In this document: piece by piece, positions 17,426 to 27,718 of the stretch | Layout: each line of letters opens with the position of its first letter | Numbering within the stretch: the first letter of the stretch is position 1 | Origin: CBDCYS01 sp965226245 | GTDB lineage: Bacteria > Acidobacteriota > Terriglobia > Bryobacterales > UBA6623 | Reading direction: 5' to 3' | Assembly (NCBI GenBank): GCA_965226245.1 | Contig: CBDDCL010000015.1 | Coordinates: 1,736,001 to 1,800,000, forward strand | Length of the DNA stretch: 64,000 nt | Notes under the pieces: model-generated | Told to the model about the DNA's origin: nothing | The model's input: only the letters and a program-made list of their open reading frames with translations | The model's database searches: none | Position numbers and translations under genes: made by a program

Positions 17426-17875
17426 AGATTGCGCACCTTAATAAAATTTAGAGAATCACGATTGGTGAGACTGTTGGCGGAACCGCGCGAACTGATGTTC
17501 ATGGCGCGGCGGATCCCAATGCCGTAACGCGTGATTTTGTTGATCGGGCCCTGGCGGCTCAAACCTAACGCCTCGGCGGCCCGTAGCTGGTTGTTGTCGT
17601 GGGCGGCAAGCGCCTCGCTGATCATGGCAGTTTCCAACTCGCTGACCGCCTCATGAGGGTCCGACCCCCGTGGCCTCTTTCGCGCCGCATTCTTGCCAGC
17701 GGCCCTTAACTCGGCAGCTAAGTCTTCCGCGAAAATCCTGCTGCGGCGCACCATGGCGATGATCGCCGCATCTCGAGGCGGGCCGGCATGGCTCTAACGT
17801 TTCATCCACGGCCTTCAAGACAGGAAGCTTCAGATCCCGGCCTGAGGCGACAGCCCAACACCAGGGTAACTTCAA
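17422..17875 (-). pseudogene. Decayed Fis/NtrC-type regulator C-terminus
   Basis: The frame to 17754 contains ETAMISEALAAHDNNQLRAA then EALGLSRQGPINKITRYGIG, a Fis-type helix-turn-helix like those ending NtrC regulators. Upstream, in another frame, DLKLPVLKAVDETLE appears to continue the same protein, so at least one frameshift lies near 17760-17800. No receiver or AAA domain is present. It looks like the remnant of a larger regulator that once preceded the FHA-cyclase gene. The remaining ~185 bases up to proC hold nothing recognisable. Confidence 0.55.
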
Positions 17876-18059
17876 GGGCGACTTCCTAGCAACTGTTGTT
17901 CATTCGCATTTGCCTTCGTTCGATTTTGCCGCGGCAATGAGCCTGGGGCGATTTCGAACTGCCGCGGTGCGCTTGAACCGCAATCTTGCAACAGCCCCGG
18001 GGGAAAGTCAGATTGCCCGGCCGCTCCGGGACGCGGGCGAGCCGGGCGCCCAATGGTAG

Positions 18060-18920
18060 TCATCCCCGCGGTTGGGTTGGGCGCGGAGGAGCCGCCTGAA
18101 GTTTCTCTTCGATTTCCTGTGAACGCGCCGCCGCCGCCTCGATGGCGGACATCAACGAAGCCCTCAAGCGGCCCTTTTCCAGCTCGTGGAGACCGGCGAT
18201 GGTCGTGCCGCCGGGGGTTGTGACGCGATCCCGAAGGACTGCCGGCGGCGTGCCATCCTCGCGAAGACGTTTGGCTGCACCCAGCACCATCTGTTCGGCC
18301 AGCTCCGTGGCGACCGCGTGCGGCAGCCCAACCTTCACGGCCCCGGAAATGAGACCTTCGAGCACGGTGCAAACAAATGCCGGACCGCTGCCCGACAGCG
18401 CGGTCACGGCGTGCATCATCTCTTCAGAAACAAAAGTGACCGAGCCTACCGTTCGAAAGATCTGCTCGACGACGGCGCGCTGCTCGTGGGTCGCGGTGTC
18501 GTTCGCGCAGATGGCGGTGGCGCTTTCGCGAACCGTCATCGCCAGATTGGGCATCACGCGAAAGACGGGCACCGGTTTTCGAAGCGCACCCTCGATCGCG
18601 GCCAAAGGGACCGCCGCCGCTATCGAAACCAAGATGTGGCGCGGGCTGACTGCATCCCGAATTCCCCCGATGACCTCGGCAACCTGGTGGGGCTTCACGC
18701 TAAGGACAACGACGTCGGCTTGAGACACGGCCTCGGCGTTTCCGCGTGTTGTTGTGACCGGGATATTCAACCGTGAAGACGCCTCTGCCGCCTCGGCTTC
18801 CTCCAGTACGGTCGCGCGAATGGAATCTCTGGGAATCTGGCCGGTTTCTAGCAAGCCTTCAATCAACGCCCCACCGATATTCCCGGCTCCAAGCACCGCA
18901 AGCTTTATGTCTGACAGCAT
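18060..18920 (-). CDS. proC: Pyrroline-5-carboxylate reductase
   Basis: A 286-residue enzyme that reduces delta-1-pyrroline-5-carboxylate to proline with NAD(P)H, the last step of proline synthesis. The Rossmann motif LAVLGAGNIGGALIEGLL is at the N-terminus. The family signatures VFRVMPNLAMTV, ALSGSGPAFVCTVLEGL and LREDGTPPAVLRDRVTTPGG are intact. The C-terminus carries a Pro-rich tail (QAAPPRPTQPRG). The frame extends to 19079, but homology starts at the ATG at 18920, which lies just after GGGG. It is a stand-alone gene. Confidence 0.95.
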   Translation of the reverse strand: MLSDIKLAVLGAGNIGGALIEGLLETGQIPRDSIRATVLEEAEAAEASSRLNIPVTTTRGNAEAVSQADVVVLSVKPHQVAEVIGGIRDAVSPRHILVSIAAAVPLAAIEGALRKPVPVFRVMPNLAMTVRESATAICANDTATHEQRAVVEQIFRTVGSVTFVSEEMMHAVTALSGSGPAFVCTVLEGLISGAVKVGLPHAVATELAEQMVLGAAKRLREDGTPPAVLRDRVTTPGGTTIAGLHELEKGRLRASLMSAIEAAAARSQEIEEKLQAAPPRPTQPRG

Positions 18921-19242
18921 GGCCCCATTGTAACGATTGGCAGCGCGCGTCAGAACGAGCAGATGGCCGTTTCGTAAATTCGGACTTGTTGGCGGAAAGT
19001 ATTGCGGAAAGTCGTCCCGGAGCGGTAGTGAGCAGGTTTGAGCGGATTTCGGAAATTTCTCACAGCTGACCGGACGCAATGAGCCGGTTTTGAGAAATTC
19101 CTTCGCTTTTTGTTCGCCTAATGTGATCGAAGATTTGGAAATGTGCCGGGACGGGTTTTCGCGCGCCGTCTATCGGGCCGGTTTTTTGGCAAGGTGGGTA
19201 TCCGGTTGACTCAGGTAGCCCCAATATGTAGTATGCCAGGAG

Positions 19243-19470
19243 ATGGAAGATTACCCTCGGAACTTGATGGAGTTCGAGGCCCGTTTTGCGAGTGAGGAGG
19301 ACTGTCGGCAGTATCTGTTCCGGCTGCGCTGGCCGGACGGTTTCCGCTGCCCGAGTTGCGGTTGTGGCAAGTCGTGGCCTTTGCGAAAAGTGCTGCTGCA
19401 GTGCGCTACGTGTGGGCGCCAAACCTCGCTGACCGCAGGGATGATCTTCCCACCATCTATCCGATTCTGA
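19243..19470 (+). pseudogene. IS1595-type transposase, N-terminal fragment
   Basis: The 75-residue product reads MEDYPRNLMEFEARFASEED followed by a zinc ribbon (CPSCGCGKSWPLRK, LQCATCGRQTSLTAG), typical of IS1595-family transposase N-termini. The DDE catalytic domain is missing: homology breaks at GMIF and a stop follows. Confidence 0.75.
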
Positions 19471-19611
19471 CAGAGGAAAGCGGGCCGCAACGGAAACCAT
19501 GACAAGCGCCCATCGCCCCCCCTCGACGAAATCACTGTGTGTCAAGGAGTTGCAGACCGAGTTGCCACCCCCGCCAATTTAGTACCATAAACATTTCAGG
19601 CAGGAAATGTT

Positions 19612-21585
19612 TTGGCGATGGGAAGCCCACCACTAAGAACTTCCTGGCTAGGGCGCTTGGAACGCTTCAGCGTTGCCGAGCTATGGCGCACTGCGGCAGC
19701 GGTCCGTCTCAAGCGGCGGCGCCTGGCCGAGTTCTCGCACGATCCCGCCCCCGAGGGCGACGAGCCGGCCGATCAACGCGAGATGCTGGCCGCCATGATG
19801 AGCGTTCTTTCGGAGCGCGATCAGGCCGAAGAGGCCTTGCGCGAGAGCCGGCAACGCTATGACTTGGCTGCTCGCACCAGCAATGACGGCCTCTGGGATT
19901 GGAACCTCCAGAGCAACCAAATCGATCTTTCGCCGCGCTGGATCGCGATGCTCGGCTATTCCGCCGGCGATGTCGGGAACCGGCCCGAGGAATGGCTTGA
20001 CCGCATCCACGAGGATGATCGCGCAACGGTTCGCAAGCTGATTTCCACTCATCTGGAGGGCCAGTCAGAGGAGTTCGAAAGCGAACATCGTGTGCTCCAT
20101 CGCGACGGCGCCTACCGCTGGGTGAGAAGCCGCGGCATCGCGGTTCGCGGCCCCGACGGCCAACCCCTCCGGCTCGTCGGATCGCAGACCGATATCACCG
20201 CCCGCAAAGAAGCGCAGAAACGTCTCGCGGACGCGGCAATCCACGACTCGCTGACGGGCCTTTCCAATCGCACCCATTTCATGACGCGCCTGCGGCAGGC
20301 CTGCGGTCACGCGACGACGAGGTCCGGCGAGGTCTTTGCTGTTCTCGTTCTGAATCTCGACCGCTTCAATGTAGTCAACGAAACCCTCGGGCACGCCGCG
20401 GGAGATGAGATGCTGGCGACGGTTGCCCAGCGGCTCCAAACCTGCATGCGCCCCAGCGACATCATCGGGCGCTTTGGCGGCGACGAATTCGCAATTTTGC
20501 TGGACGGCCTCAACGAAGCGACGCAGGCGACACGAGCGGCTGAACGAATTCAGAGCAAGGTCGCCGCGCCATTTCGCATCGGTTCCGAAGAGGTGTTCAC
20601 CACCGTGAGTATCGGGGTCGCCGTGGGCAGCGGCAAGCGTGCCAAGGCGGACTTGCTGCTGCGCGGCGCCGAGTCGGCCATGCGCCGCGCCAAGACTCTC
20701 GGTGCGGCCCGCTACGAACTTTTTGATCCCGCCACCGGCAGTGCCAAGGGACATTTGCTGCACGTTGAGGCCGGCTTACGGAAGGCGGCGGATGAAGAGT
20801 TCGTCTTGCACTATCAGCCGATCGCTTCGGCGGCAAACGGCACGGTCAGCGGTTGCGAAGCGCTGCTGCGGTGGGAGCACCCCGAGCGGGGTTTTCTCCT
20901 GCCGAGCCAGTTTCTTCCTGTTGCCGAAGAGACCGGCCTGATCACTTCGATCACGGAGTGGCTGTTATCAACGGTTTGCTCCCAGGCCAAAGCATGGCAA
21001 CAGGAAACCGGACGAGCGATCCGGGTGGGCGTCAATATCTCGGCGCGCCAGTTCAACGATGACAACCTCTACGAGTTGGTCCAGCACGCCCTGGCGCACA
21101 GCGAGCTTGACCCTCACTTGCTGCAATTGGAGCTGACGGAGAGTTCTCTGATTGAGAACGCTGCCGCCGCCACCGAACCGCTCATGAAGATTGCCGCCCT
21201 CGGCGTTCGAATATCCCTCGACGACTTCGGGACCGGATATTCATCTTTGATGCACCTCCGCCGCTTTCCGATCAGCACCCTCAAGATCGACGAATGTTTC
21301 GTTCGGGGGATTGCCACCGACCCCGAGGATGCCGCCATCGCATCGGGCCTAATCTCTCTGGCCCACGGACTGCAGTTGAATGTCGTGGCCGAAGGGGTGG
21401 AGACCGCGGAACAGCTTCGATATCTGAGAGCCAAACGGTGTGACGAAATTCAAGGACACATCATCAGCAAACCAGTCGCCCCCGCTGCGTTTCTCGACTT
21501 GCTTCAGCGGCCCAAGGCATTCCCAGGCTGGCTGAATAGCGTACGCGGGCGCGCATCAAATGCGCGAAAGGTTCGAAAAACATGA
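19612..21585 (+). CDS. PAS-GGDEF-EAL cyclic-di-GMP protein
   Basis: A 657-residue soluble protein. A short coiled coil is followed by a PAS/PAC sensor at about 80-205 (GLWDWNLQSNQIDLSPRW, EHRVLHRDGAYRWVRSRG). A GGDEF domain has an intact RFGGDEFAILL, and an EAL domain has GCEALLRWEHPERG, LELTES, SLDDFGTGYSSL and DEIQGHIISKP. Both catalytic halves look complete, so it could make and degrade cyclic-di-GMP, with PAS deciding the balance. The stop codon overlaps the rmuC start (ATGA, 21582-21585), implying translational coupling. The exact start is uncertain because the first ~60 residues are poorly conserved. Confidence 0.88.
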   Translation: MAMGSPPLRTSWLGRLERFSVAELWRTAAAVRLKRRRLAEFSHDPAPEGDEPADQREMLAAMMSVLSERDQAEEALRESRQRYDLAARTSNDGLWDWNLQSNQIDLSPRWIAMLGYSAGDVGNRPEEWLDRIHEDDRATVRKLISTHLEGQSEEFESEHRVLHRDGAYRWVRSRGIAVRGPDGQPLRLVGSQTDITARKEAQKRLADAAIHDSLTGLSNRTHFMTRLRQACGHATTRSGEVFAVLVLNLDRFNVVNETLGHAAGDEMLATVAQRLQTCMRPSDIIGRFGGDEFAILLDGLNEATQATRAAERIQSKVAAPFRIGSEEVFTTVSIGVAVGSGKRAKADLLLRGAESAMRRAKTLGAARYELFDPATGSAKGHLLHVEAGLRKAADEEFVLHYQPIASAANGTVSGCEALLRWEHPERGFLLPSQFLPVAEETGLITSITEWLLSTVCSQAKAWQQETGRAIRVGVNISARQFNDDNLYELVQHALAHSELDPHLLQLELTESSLIENAAAATEPLMKIAALGVRISLDDFGTGYSSLMHLRRFPISTLKIDECFVRGIATDPEDAAIASGLISLAHGLQLNVVAEGVETAEQLRYLRAKRCDEIQGHIISKPVAPAAFLDLLQRPKAFPGWLNSVRGRASNARKVRKT

Positions 21586-23039
21586 TGGAACTAACGCCAC
21601 TGTTCGGTCTGGCGATCTTGGCCGCCGGGCTCCTTTTCTACTTGCAATCGCGGCAGAGGATCAGCGAAACCGCTCTAGCCAAGCTCGATACACGCATGGA
21701 CGAGCAAGGCAAGCGCGGCGACGCGCTGGCACGGCAACTTGCCGAAACCAGCCGCGCGACGCAAGAGGTCGTTCGCGGGCTCGATCAGAACCTGCGAGAG
21801 CAACAGGCCAGCGCCCAGCAAACACTGCTTCGGCAGCTGGCCGACTCCAAGCAAGATCACCAGAAGGCCATCCACGATTTGCAGGAAGCCCAGCTTCGCC
21901 GCTTCAGCGAGTTGCAGCAGCAGTTGGAGCAGCAGTTGGAGCAGCGTCACTCCGACACCTACAAGACGCTGCAGACAACCTTGCAAAGCTCGGTCGATCG
22001 CAGCGAGCGGCAGTTCGCGCAAGCTCTGGACCGCAACGCCAAAGATTTGGGGAAGAGGATGGACGCGCTGACTGAGTCGACCGACAAGCGGCTCTACGAG
22101 ATCAGCGGCCAAGTCGATAAGCGCCTCTCAGAGGGGTTCGAAAAAACCGTAGCCACGTTCGCCGATGTCCAGAAGCGGCTCGAACTCATCGACGAGGCGC
22201 AAAAACGAATCACCGAGCTGTCCACCAACGTTGTCAGTTTGCAGGAAGTGCTGGCCGACCGCACATCACGGGGGACTTTCGGGGAAGTGCAGCTTCTGGG
22301 GCTGATCAGCAACGTGCTGCCCAAGTCCAGCTACCGCATGCAGCACACTCTTTCCAACGGCAAGTGCGTCGATTGCATGCTGTTCCTGCCCGAGCCCACG
22401 GGCAAAGTGCCGATTGACTCCAAGTTTCCTCTTGAGAACTACCGCCTCAAGGCAGACCCAAACCTGGCCCAGGCCGACCGCGGCGCCGCGGAAAAAAAGT
22501 TCGCCCACAACGTCGCGACGCACATCAAGGACATCGCCGACAAATACATCCTGCCGGGGGAGACCGCCGACTTCGCGGTCATGTTCGTTCCCGCCGAAGC
22601 GATCTTCTCGGATATACACAACCAGCACCCGCAACTGGTTGAACAAGCCAACCGCTCCAGGGTGTTTATCACGTCTCCGACCACTCTTTGGGCGATTCTG
22701 ACGACGGCGGGAGCGGTGCTCAAAGACGCGGCTACGCGCGAGCAGGTCAGCATCATTCAGGAGCACCTGCGCAAGCTCGCTGCAGACTTCACGCGCTTCC
22801 AGGGCCGCATGGACCACCTCGCCCAGCACATCGATCAAGCCCACCGCGACGTCGAGCTGGTCCACACATCGGCGCGCAAGATCAGCAGCCGGTTTACGAA
22901 AATTGAACGGCTGGAGTTGGGCGACTCAGAGCCGCCGGCGCTGGACAACTCGGAGCCGCCGGCACTGGCGAAAGCAGCCGCCGCCGGCGCGGGCGCTCAT
23001 CTTCCTCACAATGGTTCTGACAGCCCATTGGTGTCGTAA
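21582..23039 (+). CDS. rmuC: RmuC-family DNA recombination protein
   Basis: A 485-residue protein. One N-terminal membrane helix (LFGLAILAAGLLFYLQS) is followed by a long coiled coil (about 30-210, with LQQQLEQQLEQRH) and then the RmuC domain (GTFGEVQLLGLISNVLPK, PIDSKFPLENY, PTTLWAILTTAGAV). RmuC limits rearrangements at inverted repeats, probably as a nuclease-like factor. The C-terminus is a Pro/Ala-rich tail with two near-identical DSEPPAL units. It overlaps the GGDEF-EAL gene by four bases. The abundance of inverted repeats in this region is suggestive, but no functional link is shown. Confidence 0.9.
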   Translation: MMELTPLFGLAILAAGLLFYLQSRQRISETALAKLDTRMDEQGKRGDALARQLAETSRATQEVVRGLDQNLREQQASAQQTLLRQLADSKQDHQKAIHDLQEAQLRRFSELQQQLEQQLEQRHSDTYKTLQTTLQSSVDRSERQFAQALDRNAKDLGKRMDALTESTDKRLYEISGQVDKRLSEGFEKTVATFADVQKRLELIDEAQKRITELSTNVVSLQEVLADRTSRGTFGEVQLLGLISNVLPKSSYRMQHTLSNGKCVDCMLFLPEPTGKVPIDSKFPLENYRLKADPNLAQADRGAAEKKFAHNVATHIKDIADKYILPGETADFAVMFVPAEAIFSDIHNQHPQLVEQANRSRVFITSPTTLWAILTTAGAVLKDAATREQVSIIQEHLRKLAADFTRFQGRMDHLAQHIDQAHRDVELVHTSARKISSRFTKIERLELGDSEPPALDNSEPPALAKAAAAGAGAHLPHNGSDSPLVS

Positions 23040-23095
23040 CGCTTTGCGTCCTGTAGCTCTGCCGTGTTAGCGCGGGAACGCCTCGCCACGAATGA

Positions 23096-26023
23096 GTGGC
23101 GACGCGGCACGCAAGAATGGGCGCGCCACCTAACTTGGACGAGCCGGAATTGGGCAGGGTGGGGCGCGTGGCCGCTGGCGAGCTCGGTGCGATCAGGCGG
23201 CGGGCGGGCTTTCTTGCCGACGAGATCTCGTTTGGATACAATGCAAGTGGCTGCGAGTTGCTGAATTTGCCACAGAAACCCATATTCCGCGGTTGTACCG
23301 GGCATGTGTTCGCGGGCCTGCTTGTGTCCGTTTACTTTGCCTGTTCCGCCCGGGCGCAGACACCTGGTGCGGACGAATTTTTCGAGATGCGGGTCAGGCC
23401 CGTGCTGGCGGCCAACTGTTTCGCGTGCCATACCGCCTCGAAGATGGGCGGGCTCCAGATGGATTCTCGCGAGTCTCTGCTCGCCGGCGGGGGCCGCGGG
23501 CCGGCGGTGGTTCCTGGTGATCCCGATCAGAGCCTTTTGATCCAAGCGGTGACGCATTCGCACGCGGAAGTGAAAATGCCGCTGGGGGGGAAGCTGAAGC
23601 CGCAAGAGATCGAGGACCTCGCTAGCTGGATCAAAGCCGGCGCCGTGTGGCCCGAAACGATTGTTTCGTCCGCGGCGGGAAAGTCCGGCGCGAAGACCAT
23701 CACACCTGAACAGAGAAACTTCTGGGCGTTCCGGCCGGTCCGGAAACCCGCGTTGCCAAGCGTGCGAAATGAAGCCTGGGTGCGAGCTCCGCTCGACCGC
23801 TTCGTCCTCGCGAAGCTCGAAGCGAAAGGCTTGCAACCGGCCAACAGAGCCGCCAAGCGCACTTTGATCCGGCGGGCGTACTTCGATCTGATCGGTCTGC
23901 CGCCGACGCCTGAACAGGTCGACGCTTTCCTTGGGGATCAATCACGGAATGCTTTCGGCGCAGTGCTCGACGGCCTGCTGGCGTCGCCCCATTACGGCGA
24001 GCGCTGGGGACGTCATTGGCTCGACGTGGCTCGTTACTCCGACGACCGGCTGCAGTCGACGCAAATGGATCCCTATCCCAATTCGTTCCGCTATCGCGAT
24101 TGGGTCATACAAGCCTTCAATGACGACATGCCCTACGACTTGTTCGTGAAAGCTCAGATTGCGGGGGACCTGATCGCGGGCAAGGCTGGTGGCGGCGTGG
24201 AGAAGGAGCGGCTGGTCGGCGGACTCGGGTTCTACGGGCTGAGCTCTCTTCTTCAGGGCCAGGACGACCGCGTCGATGCCACCGCGCGGGGTTTTCTGGC
24301 GCTCACGGTCGGATGCGCGCGCTGTCACGACCACAAGTTTGATCCAATTCCGACCGAGGATTACTACGCGCTGCTGGGGATCTTCAAGAGCACGGAGCTG
24401 GATGAATATCCGCTCGCCCCGGCAGGGGTCGTTGAAGACTACAAGCGGCAAGAAGAAAAGGTAGAGAAGGAAGAAGAAGCTTTCGAGAAGTTCCTCGGTA
24501 TTCAAAGCGCGCAGCTTGTGGATGTGCTGGCGTCGCAAACCTCCGCATACGTCATGGCGGCCTGGCAGGTGACCGGGCCTCTGAAACGCGAGGCGGAAAA
24601 AGTCGCGCGCTCCGAATCGCTCGATCAGGAAACGCTCGAGCGCTGGGCGCGATACCTGGGCGCCGCACCTCGTCAGCATCCGCTCTTCGACGAATGGGAC
24701 GCGCTGGTCATCCGGCACGACACGCGGGACCACACACCGAAGCAAGTAGCTGCTTTGGCTGATTCGATGGAAAAGCTGGTCGTGGAGATCATAGCCGAGA
24801 AGAAGGAACTGGACGAAAACAACAAGGTCCGACTGGGAGAAACCCAAGCGGCCCGCAAGCTGAACGAAATCGAATTGCTGTCGCTCGAGCGTGACCGTTA
24901 TTTCCTTTGGCGGGACCTAGCGTCGAACCAGCCCTTCAAGATGCCCGCGGAGTTCGAGAGCGGCATCCTTCATTACGGCGGCCGCAAGATAGACCGCTTT
25001 CTGGACGGTGTTTGGCGGGACCACGTTCGCGCGAAACGCGCGCGGCTGGAAGCGTTGCGCGAGATGATGCTTGAAAAGTATCCCTTCTTTCACGTGGTCT
25101 CGGATGTTGACGAGCCGAAGAACGAGCATGTGCACATTCGCGGCAACAAGGCCAACCTGGGAGACGAGGTTCCGCGCCGGTTCTTGTCCGTGCTGTCGGA
25201 TGGAGAGTCCAGGCCTTTCACGAAAGGCAGCGGACGGCTGGAGCTGGCCGAGGCCATTGCGAATCCCGACAACCCGCTGACGGCTCGCGTGATGGTCAAC
25301 CGAATCTGGTTGAACCATTTCGGGCAGGCGCTGGTCCGCACGCCGAGCAACTTCGGCCGCATGGGCGAGCGGCCAAGTCATCCCGAGCTGCTCGACTATC
25401 TGGCGGCGCGTTTCGTCGAGCTGAACTGGTCGATCAAGGCGCTGCACCGCGAGATCATGCTGTCGTCGACCTACGCGCTGGCGGCGGCGCGGGTTGCGAA
25501 GAATGAGGAGGCCGACCCGGAGAACCGGCTGCTGTGGCGCGCCAACCGGCGGCGGCTCGATGTGGAGGCCATGCGTGACTCGCTTTTGTTTGTTGCGGGA
25601 CGGCTCGATCCGAGTCTAGGTGGAGAAGCGGCGGATCTTGCGGGCGGCGCCAACGACCGGCGGACGGTCTACGGCTATGTCAGCCGGCGGCGCTTGGACA
25701 CGATGCTGGGATTGTTTGACTTTCCGAATCCGACGGTAACGAGTCCGCGGCGGATCCTGACGAGTACGCCATTGCAAGGGTTGTTTTTCCTCAATAGCGG
25801 ATTAGTGATGGAAGCGGCCGATGCGCTCGCCGAGCGTTTGCGAAAAGAGGCCGGTGATGATGACAGGGCTCGAATCCGGCGGGCTTACCGGGTGGTCTTC
25901 GGCCGCGAGCCGAGCGGCGAGGAGATGCGGTTGGGGCGTGAGTTCGTGGAGGCCGAGCCGGACTCGTGGCCGCAGTATGCCCAGGCGCTTTTAAGCTCGG
26001 CGGAATTCTTGCACGTAAACTGA
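23096..26023 (+). CDS. PSD1-type secreted cytochrome (PSCyt1-DUF1549-DUF1553)
   Basis: Up to 975 residues. After a hydrophobic export segment (FAGLLVSVYFACSARA) comes a PSCyt1 haem domain (VRPVLAANCFACHTASKMGG), a DUF1549 domain (RRAYFDLIGLPPTPEQV, then CARCHDHKFDPIPTEDYYAL) and a C-terminal DUF1553 domain (NPLTARVMVNRIWLNHFGQA, GERPSHPELLDYLA). Two CxxCH sites should bind haem c. A coiled coil lies between the DUFs. The family is found beside DUF1501 proteins in Planctomycetes and Acidobacteria, with proposed but unproven roles in extracellular polymer breakdown. The true start is probably near 23260-23306 (TTG or GTG); the ATG at 23096 adds about 55-70 unlikely residues. Confidence 0.85.
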   Translation: MATRHARMGAPPNLDEPELGRVGRVAAGELGAIRRRAGFLADEISFGYNASGCELLNLPQKPIFRGCTGHVFAGLLVSVYFACSARAQTPGADEFFEMRVRPVLAANCFACHTASKMGGLQMDSRESLLAGGGRGPAVVPGDPDQSLLIQAVTHSHAEVKMPLGGKLKPQEIEDLASWIKAGAVWPETIVSSAAGKSGAKTITPEQRNFWAFRPVRKPALPSVRNEAWVRAPLDRFVLAKLEAKGLQPANRAAKRTLIRRAYFDLIGLPPTPEQVDAFLGDQSRNAFGAVLDGLLASPHYGERWGRHWLDVARYSDDRLQSTQMDPYPNSFRYRDWVIQAFNDDMPYDLFVKAQIAGDLIAGKAGGGVEKERLVGGLGFYGLSSLLQGQDDRVDATARGFLALTVGCARCHDHKFDPIPTEDYYALLGIFKSTELDEYPLAPAGVVEDYKRQEEKVEKEEEAFEKFLGIQSAQLVDVLASQTSAYVMAAWQVTGPLKREAEKVARSESLDQETLERWARYLGAAPRQHPLFDEWDALVIRHDTRDHTPKQVAALADSMEKLVVEIIAEKKELDENNKVRLGETQAARKLNEIELLSLERDRYFLWRDLASNQPFKMPAEFESGILHYGGRKIDRFLDGVWRDHVRAKRARLEALREMMLEKYPFFHVVSDVDEPKNEHVHIRGNKANLGDEVPRRFLSVLSDGESRPFTKGSGRLELAEAIANPDNPLTARVMVNRIWLNHFGQALVRTPSNFGRMGERPSHPELLDYLAARFVELNWSIKALHREIMLSSTYALAAARVAKNEEADPENRLLWRANRRRLDVEAMRDSLLFVAGRLDPSLGGEAADLAGGANDRRTVYGYVSRRRLDTMLGLFDFPNPTVTSPRRILTSTPLQGLFFLNSGLVMEAADALAERLRKEAGDDDRARIRRAYRVVFGREPSGEEMRLGREFVEAEPDSWPQYAQALLSSAEFLHVN

Positions 26024-26034
26024 GAGGGAAACCA

Positions 26035-27432
26035 ATGGCTCGACATCAGCTACCGATCAGCCGCCGCGACATACTGCGAACGATGGGGACCGGCCTTGGC
26101 ATGGTTGGATTTTCCCCGCTGCTCGCGAACACTCAGGCGAATTCCAGTCCTCTGGCTCCAAAACAGCCCCACTTTCCGGCGAAGGCCAAGCATGTCATCC
26201 ATCTGTTCCTGAACGGCGGGCCTTCCCAAGTCGACAGTTTCGACTACAAGCCGGCGTTGGCGAAGTATCACGGCAAACCGTATCCCGGGGGCAACCTCAA
26301 GACCGAGCGCAAGACCGGCACTTTGATGCAGTCGCCTTTCGAGTTCAAGAAGTTCGGTGAAAGCGGCGTCGAGATCAGCGAGATCTTCTCAAAACTCGGC
26401 GGGCGGGTCGATGACATTTGCGTCATCAACTCGATGTATACCGATTTGCCGTTTCACGAACCTTCGCTGCTGATGCTCAATTGCGGACAGCGCATCCCGG
26501 GAACTCCTTCCATGGGATCCTGGGTGACCTACGGGCTGGGCACGGAGAATCAGAACCTTCCCGGATACGTAGTATTGTGCCCGGGCGTGCCGGTGATCGG
26601 GCCGCAGCTCTGGTCGTCGGCCTTCTTGCCGGGCGCCTACCAGGGGACCTATATCAAGAACGATCAGCGCAAACCGGAAGACTTGGTTCCCTATGTTCGC
26701 AATCCTCGCCTCAAAGAACCCCAGCAGCGCCGCCAGTTTTCTCTGCTCGAGAAGCTGAACCGTCTTCACCTGGAGCGCGAAGGACCCGCGCCACAGCTCG
26801 AGTCCGCGATCCATTCGATGGAAGTCGCTTATCGCATGCAGATCGAAGCGCTCGATGCTTTTGACGTCAGCAAGGAGACCGTCGCCACGCGCGAGCGTTA
26901 TGGCGAAGGAGACTTCGCGCTGGGGTGTCTGCTGGCGCGGCGGCTGGTGGAGCGAGGCGTGCGAGTCGTGCAGGTCTACTACGGTAACAACCAGCCGTGG
27001 GACACGCATGAGGACATTCTTCGCATGCGCGAGTTGGCCGGGGATTCTGACGCACCCATGGCCGCTTTGCTGGAAGACCTCAAGGCCAGCGGACTGCTGG
27101 ACGAAACCATTGTCATCATCGGCGGCGAGTTCGGGCGCACCCCGACGGTCGAGGTGAGCGGACGTATCAAGGTTCAGAACGGCCGTGATCACAACAGCCA
27201 CGGATTCTCGACCCTGTTGGCCGGCGGCGGTTTCAAGGGCGGGATGCGTTATGGGGCAAGCGACGAGTTTGGTTTCAAGGCGGCGGAAAAACGGGTTCAC
27301 CCCCATGATTTACAGGCGACGATCCTGCACCAGTTGGGTTTTGATCACACCAAGCTAACGTACCGCCACAGCGGCCGCGATTTTCGGCTGACCGATATCG
27401 CGGGCAACGTCGTGAAGGACATCATCGCCTAG
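26035..27432 (+). CDS. DUF1501 family protein, Tat-exported
   Basis: A 465-residue protein beginning with a twin-arginine signal (PISRRDILRTMGTGLGMVGF). Family hallmarks are HVIHLFLNGGPSQVDSFDYK, SPFEFKKFGESGVEISE, ERGVRVVQVYYGNNQPWDTH, IIGGEFGRTPTVE and GRDHNSHGFSTLLAGGG, a sulfatase-like alkaline-phosphatase fold. Function is unproven. I chose the ATG at 26035 (GAGGGAAACC upstream) because it begins the Tat signal; the frame itself opens at 25966. It starts 11 bases after the PSD1 gene and is surely co-transcribed with it. Confidence 0.92.
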   Translation: MARHQLPISRRDILRTMGTGLGMVGFSPLLANTQANSSPLAPKQPHFPAKAKHVIHLFLNGGPSQVDSFDYKPALAKYHGKPYPGGNLKTERKTGTLMQSPFEFKKFGESGVEISEIFSKLGGRVDDICVINSMYTDLPFHEPSLLMLNCGQRIPGTPSMGSWVTYGLGTENQNLPGYVVLCPGVPVIGPQLWSSAFLPGAYQGTYIKNDQRKPEDLVPYVRNPRLKEPQQRRQFSLLEKLNRLHLEREGPAPQLESAIHSMEVAYRMQIEALDAFDVSKETVATRERYGEGDFALGCLLARRLVERGVRVVQVYYGNNQPWDTHEDILRMRELAGDSDAPMAALLEDLKASGLLDETIVIIGGEFGRTPTVEVSGRIKVQNGRDHNSHGFSTLLAGGGFKGGMRYGASDEFGFKAAEKRVHPHDLQATILHQLGFDHTKLTYRHSGRDFRLTDIAGNVVKDIIA

Positions 27433-27718
27433 CTACTTTCCGGCGCAAAATGACGATTTTGGCAAAGCGGAAAAAACTGAGAATCAATTGGGGGAAGGAA
27501 GGGGGCCGAAGAGACAGGGCAGAAGGGCTGGCCGCGGCCGCGCGCAACTACCGAAACTTCCGAAGACATTCAGGACTGCAACAAAGTTTCTGTAAATTTG
27601 TTTGTTTCCACGGTGCCTTTGTTTCTCCAGTGTCTTTCCTTCTTCAGATTTGCGCCGCTGAGCCGGGCCGCAGGGAGCCCCTGGGGCGACCGCAGGTCCC
27701 GGCTCAGCGGCGGCGCGC

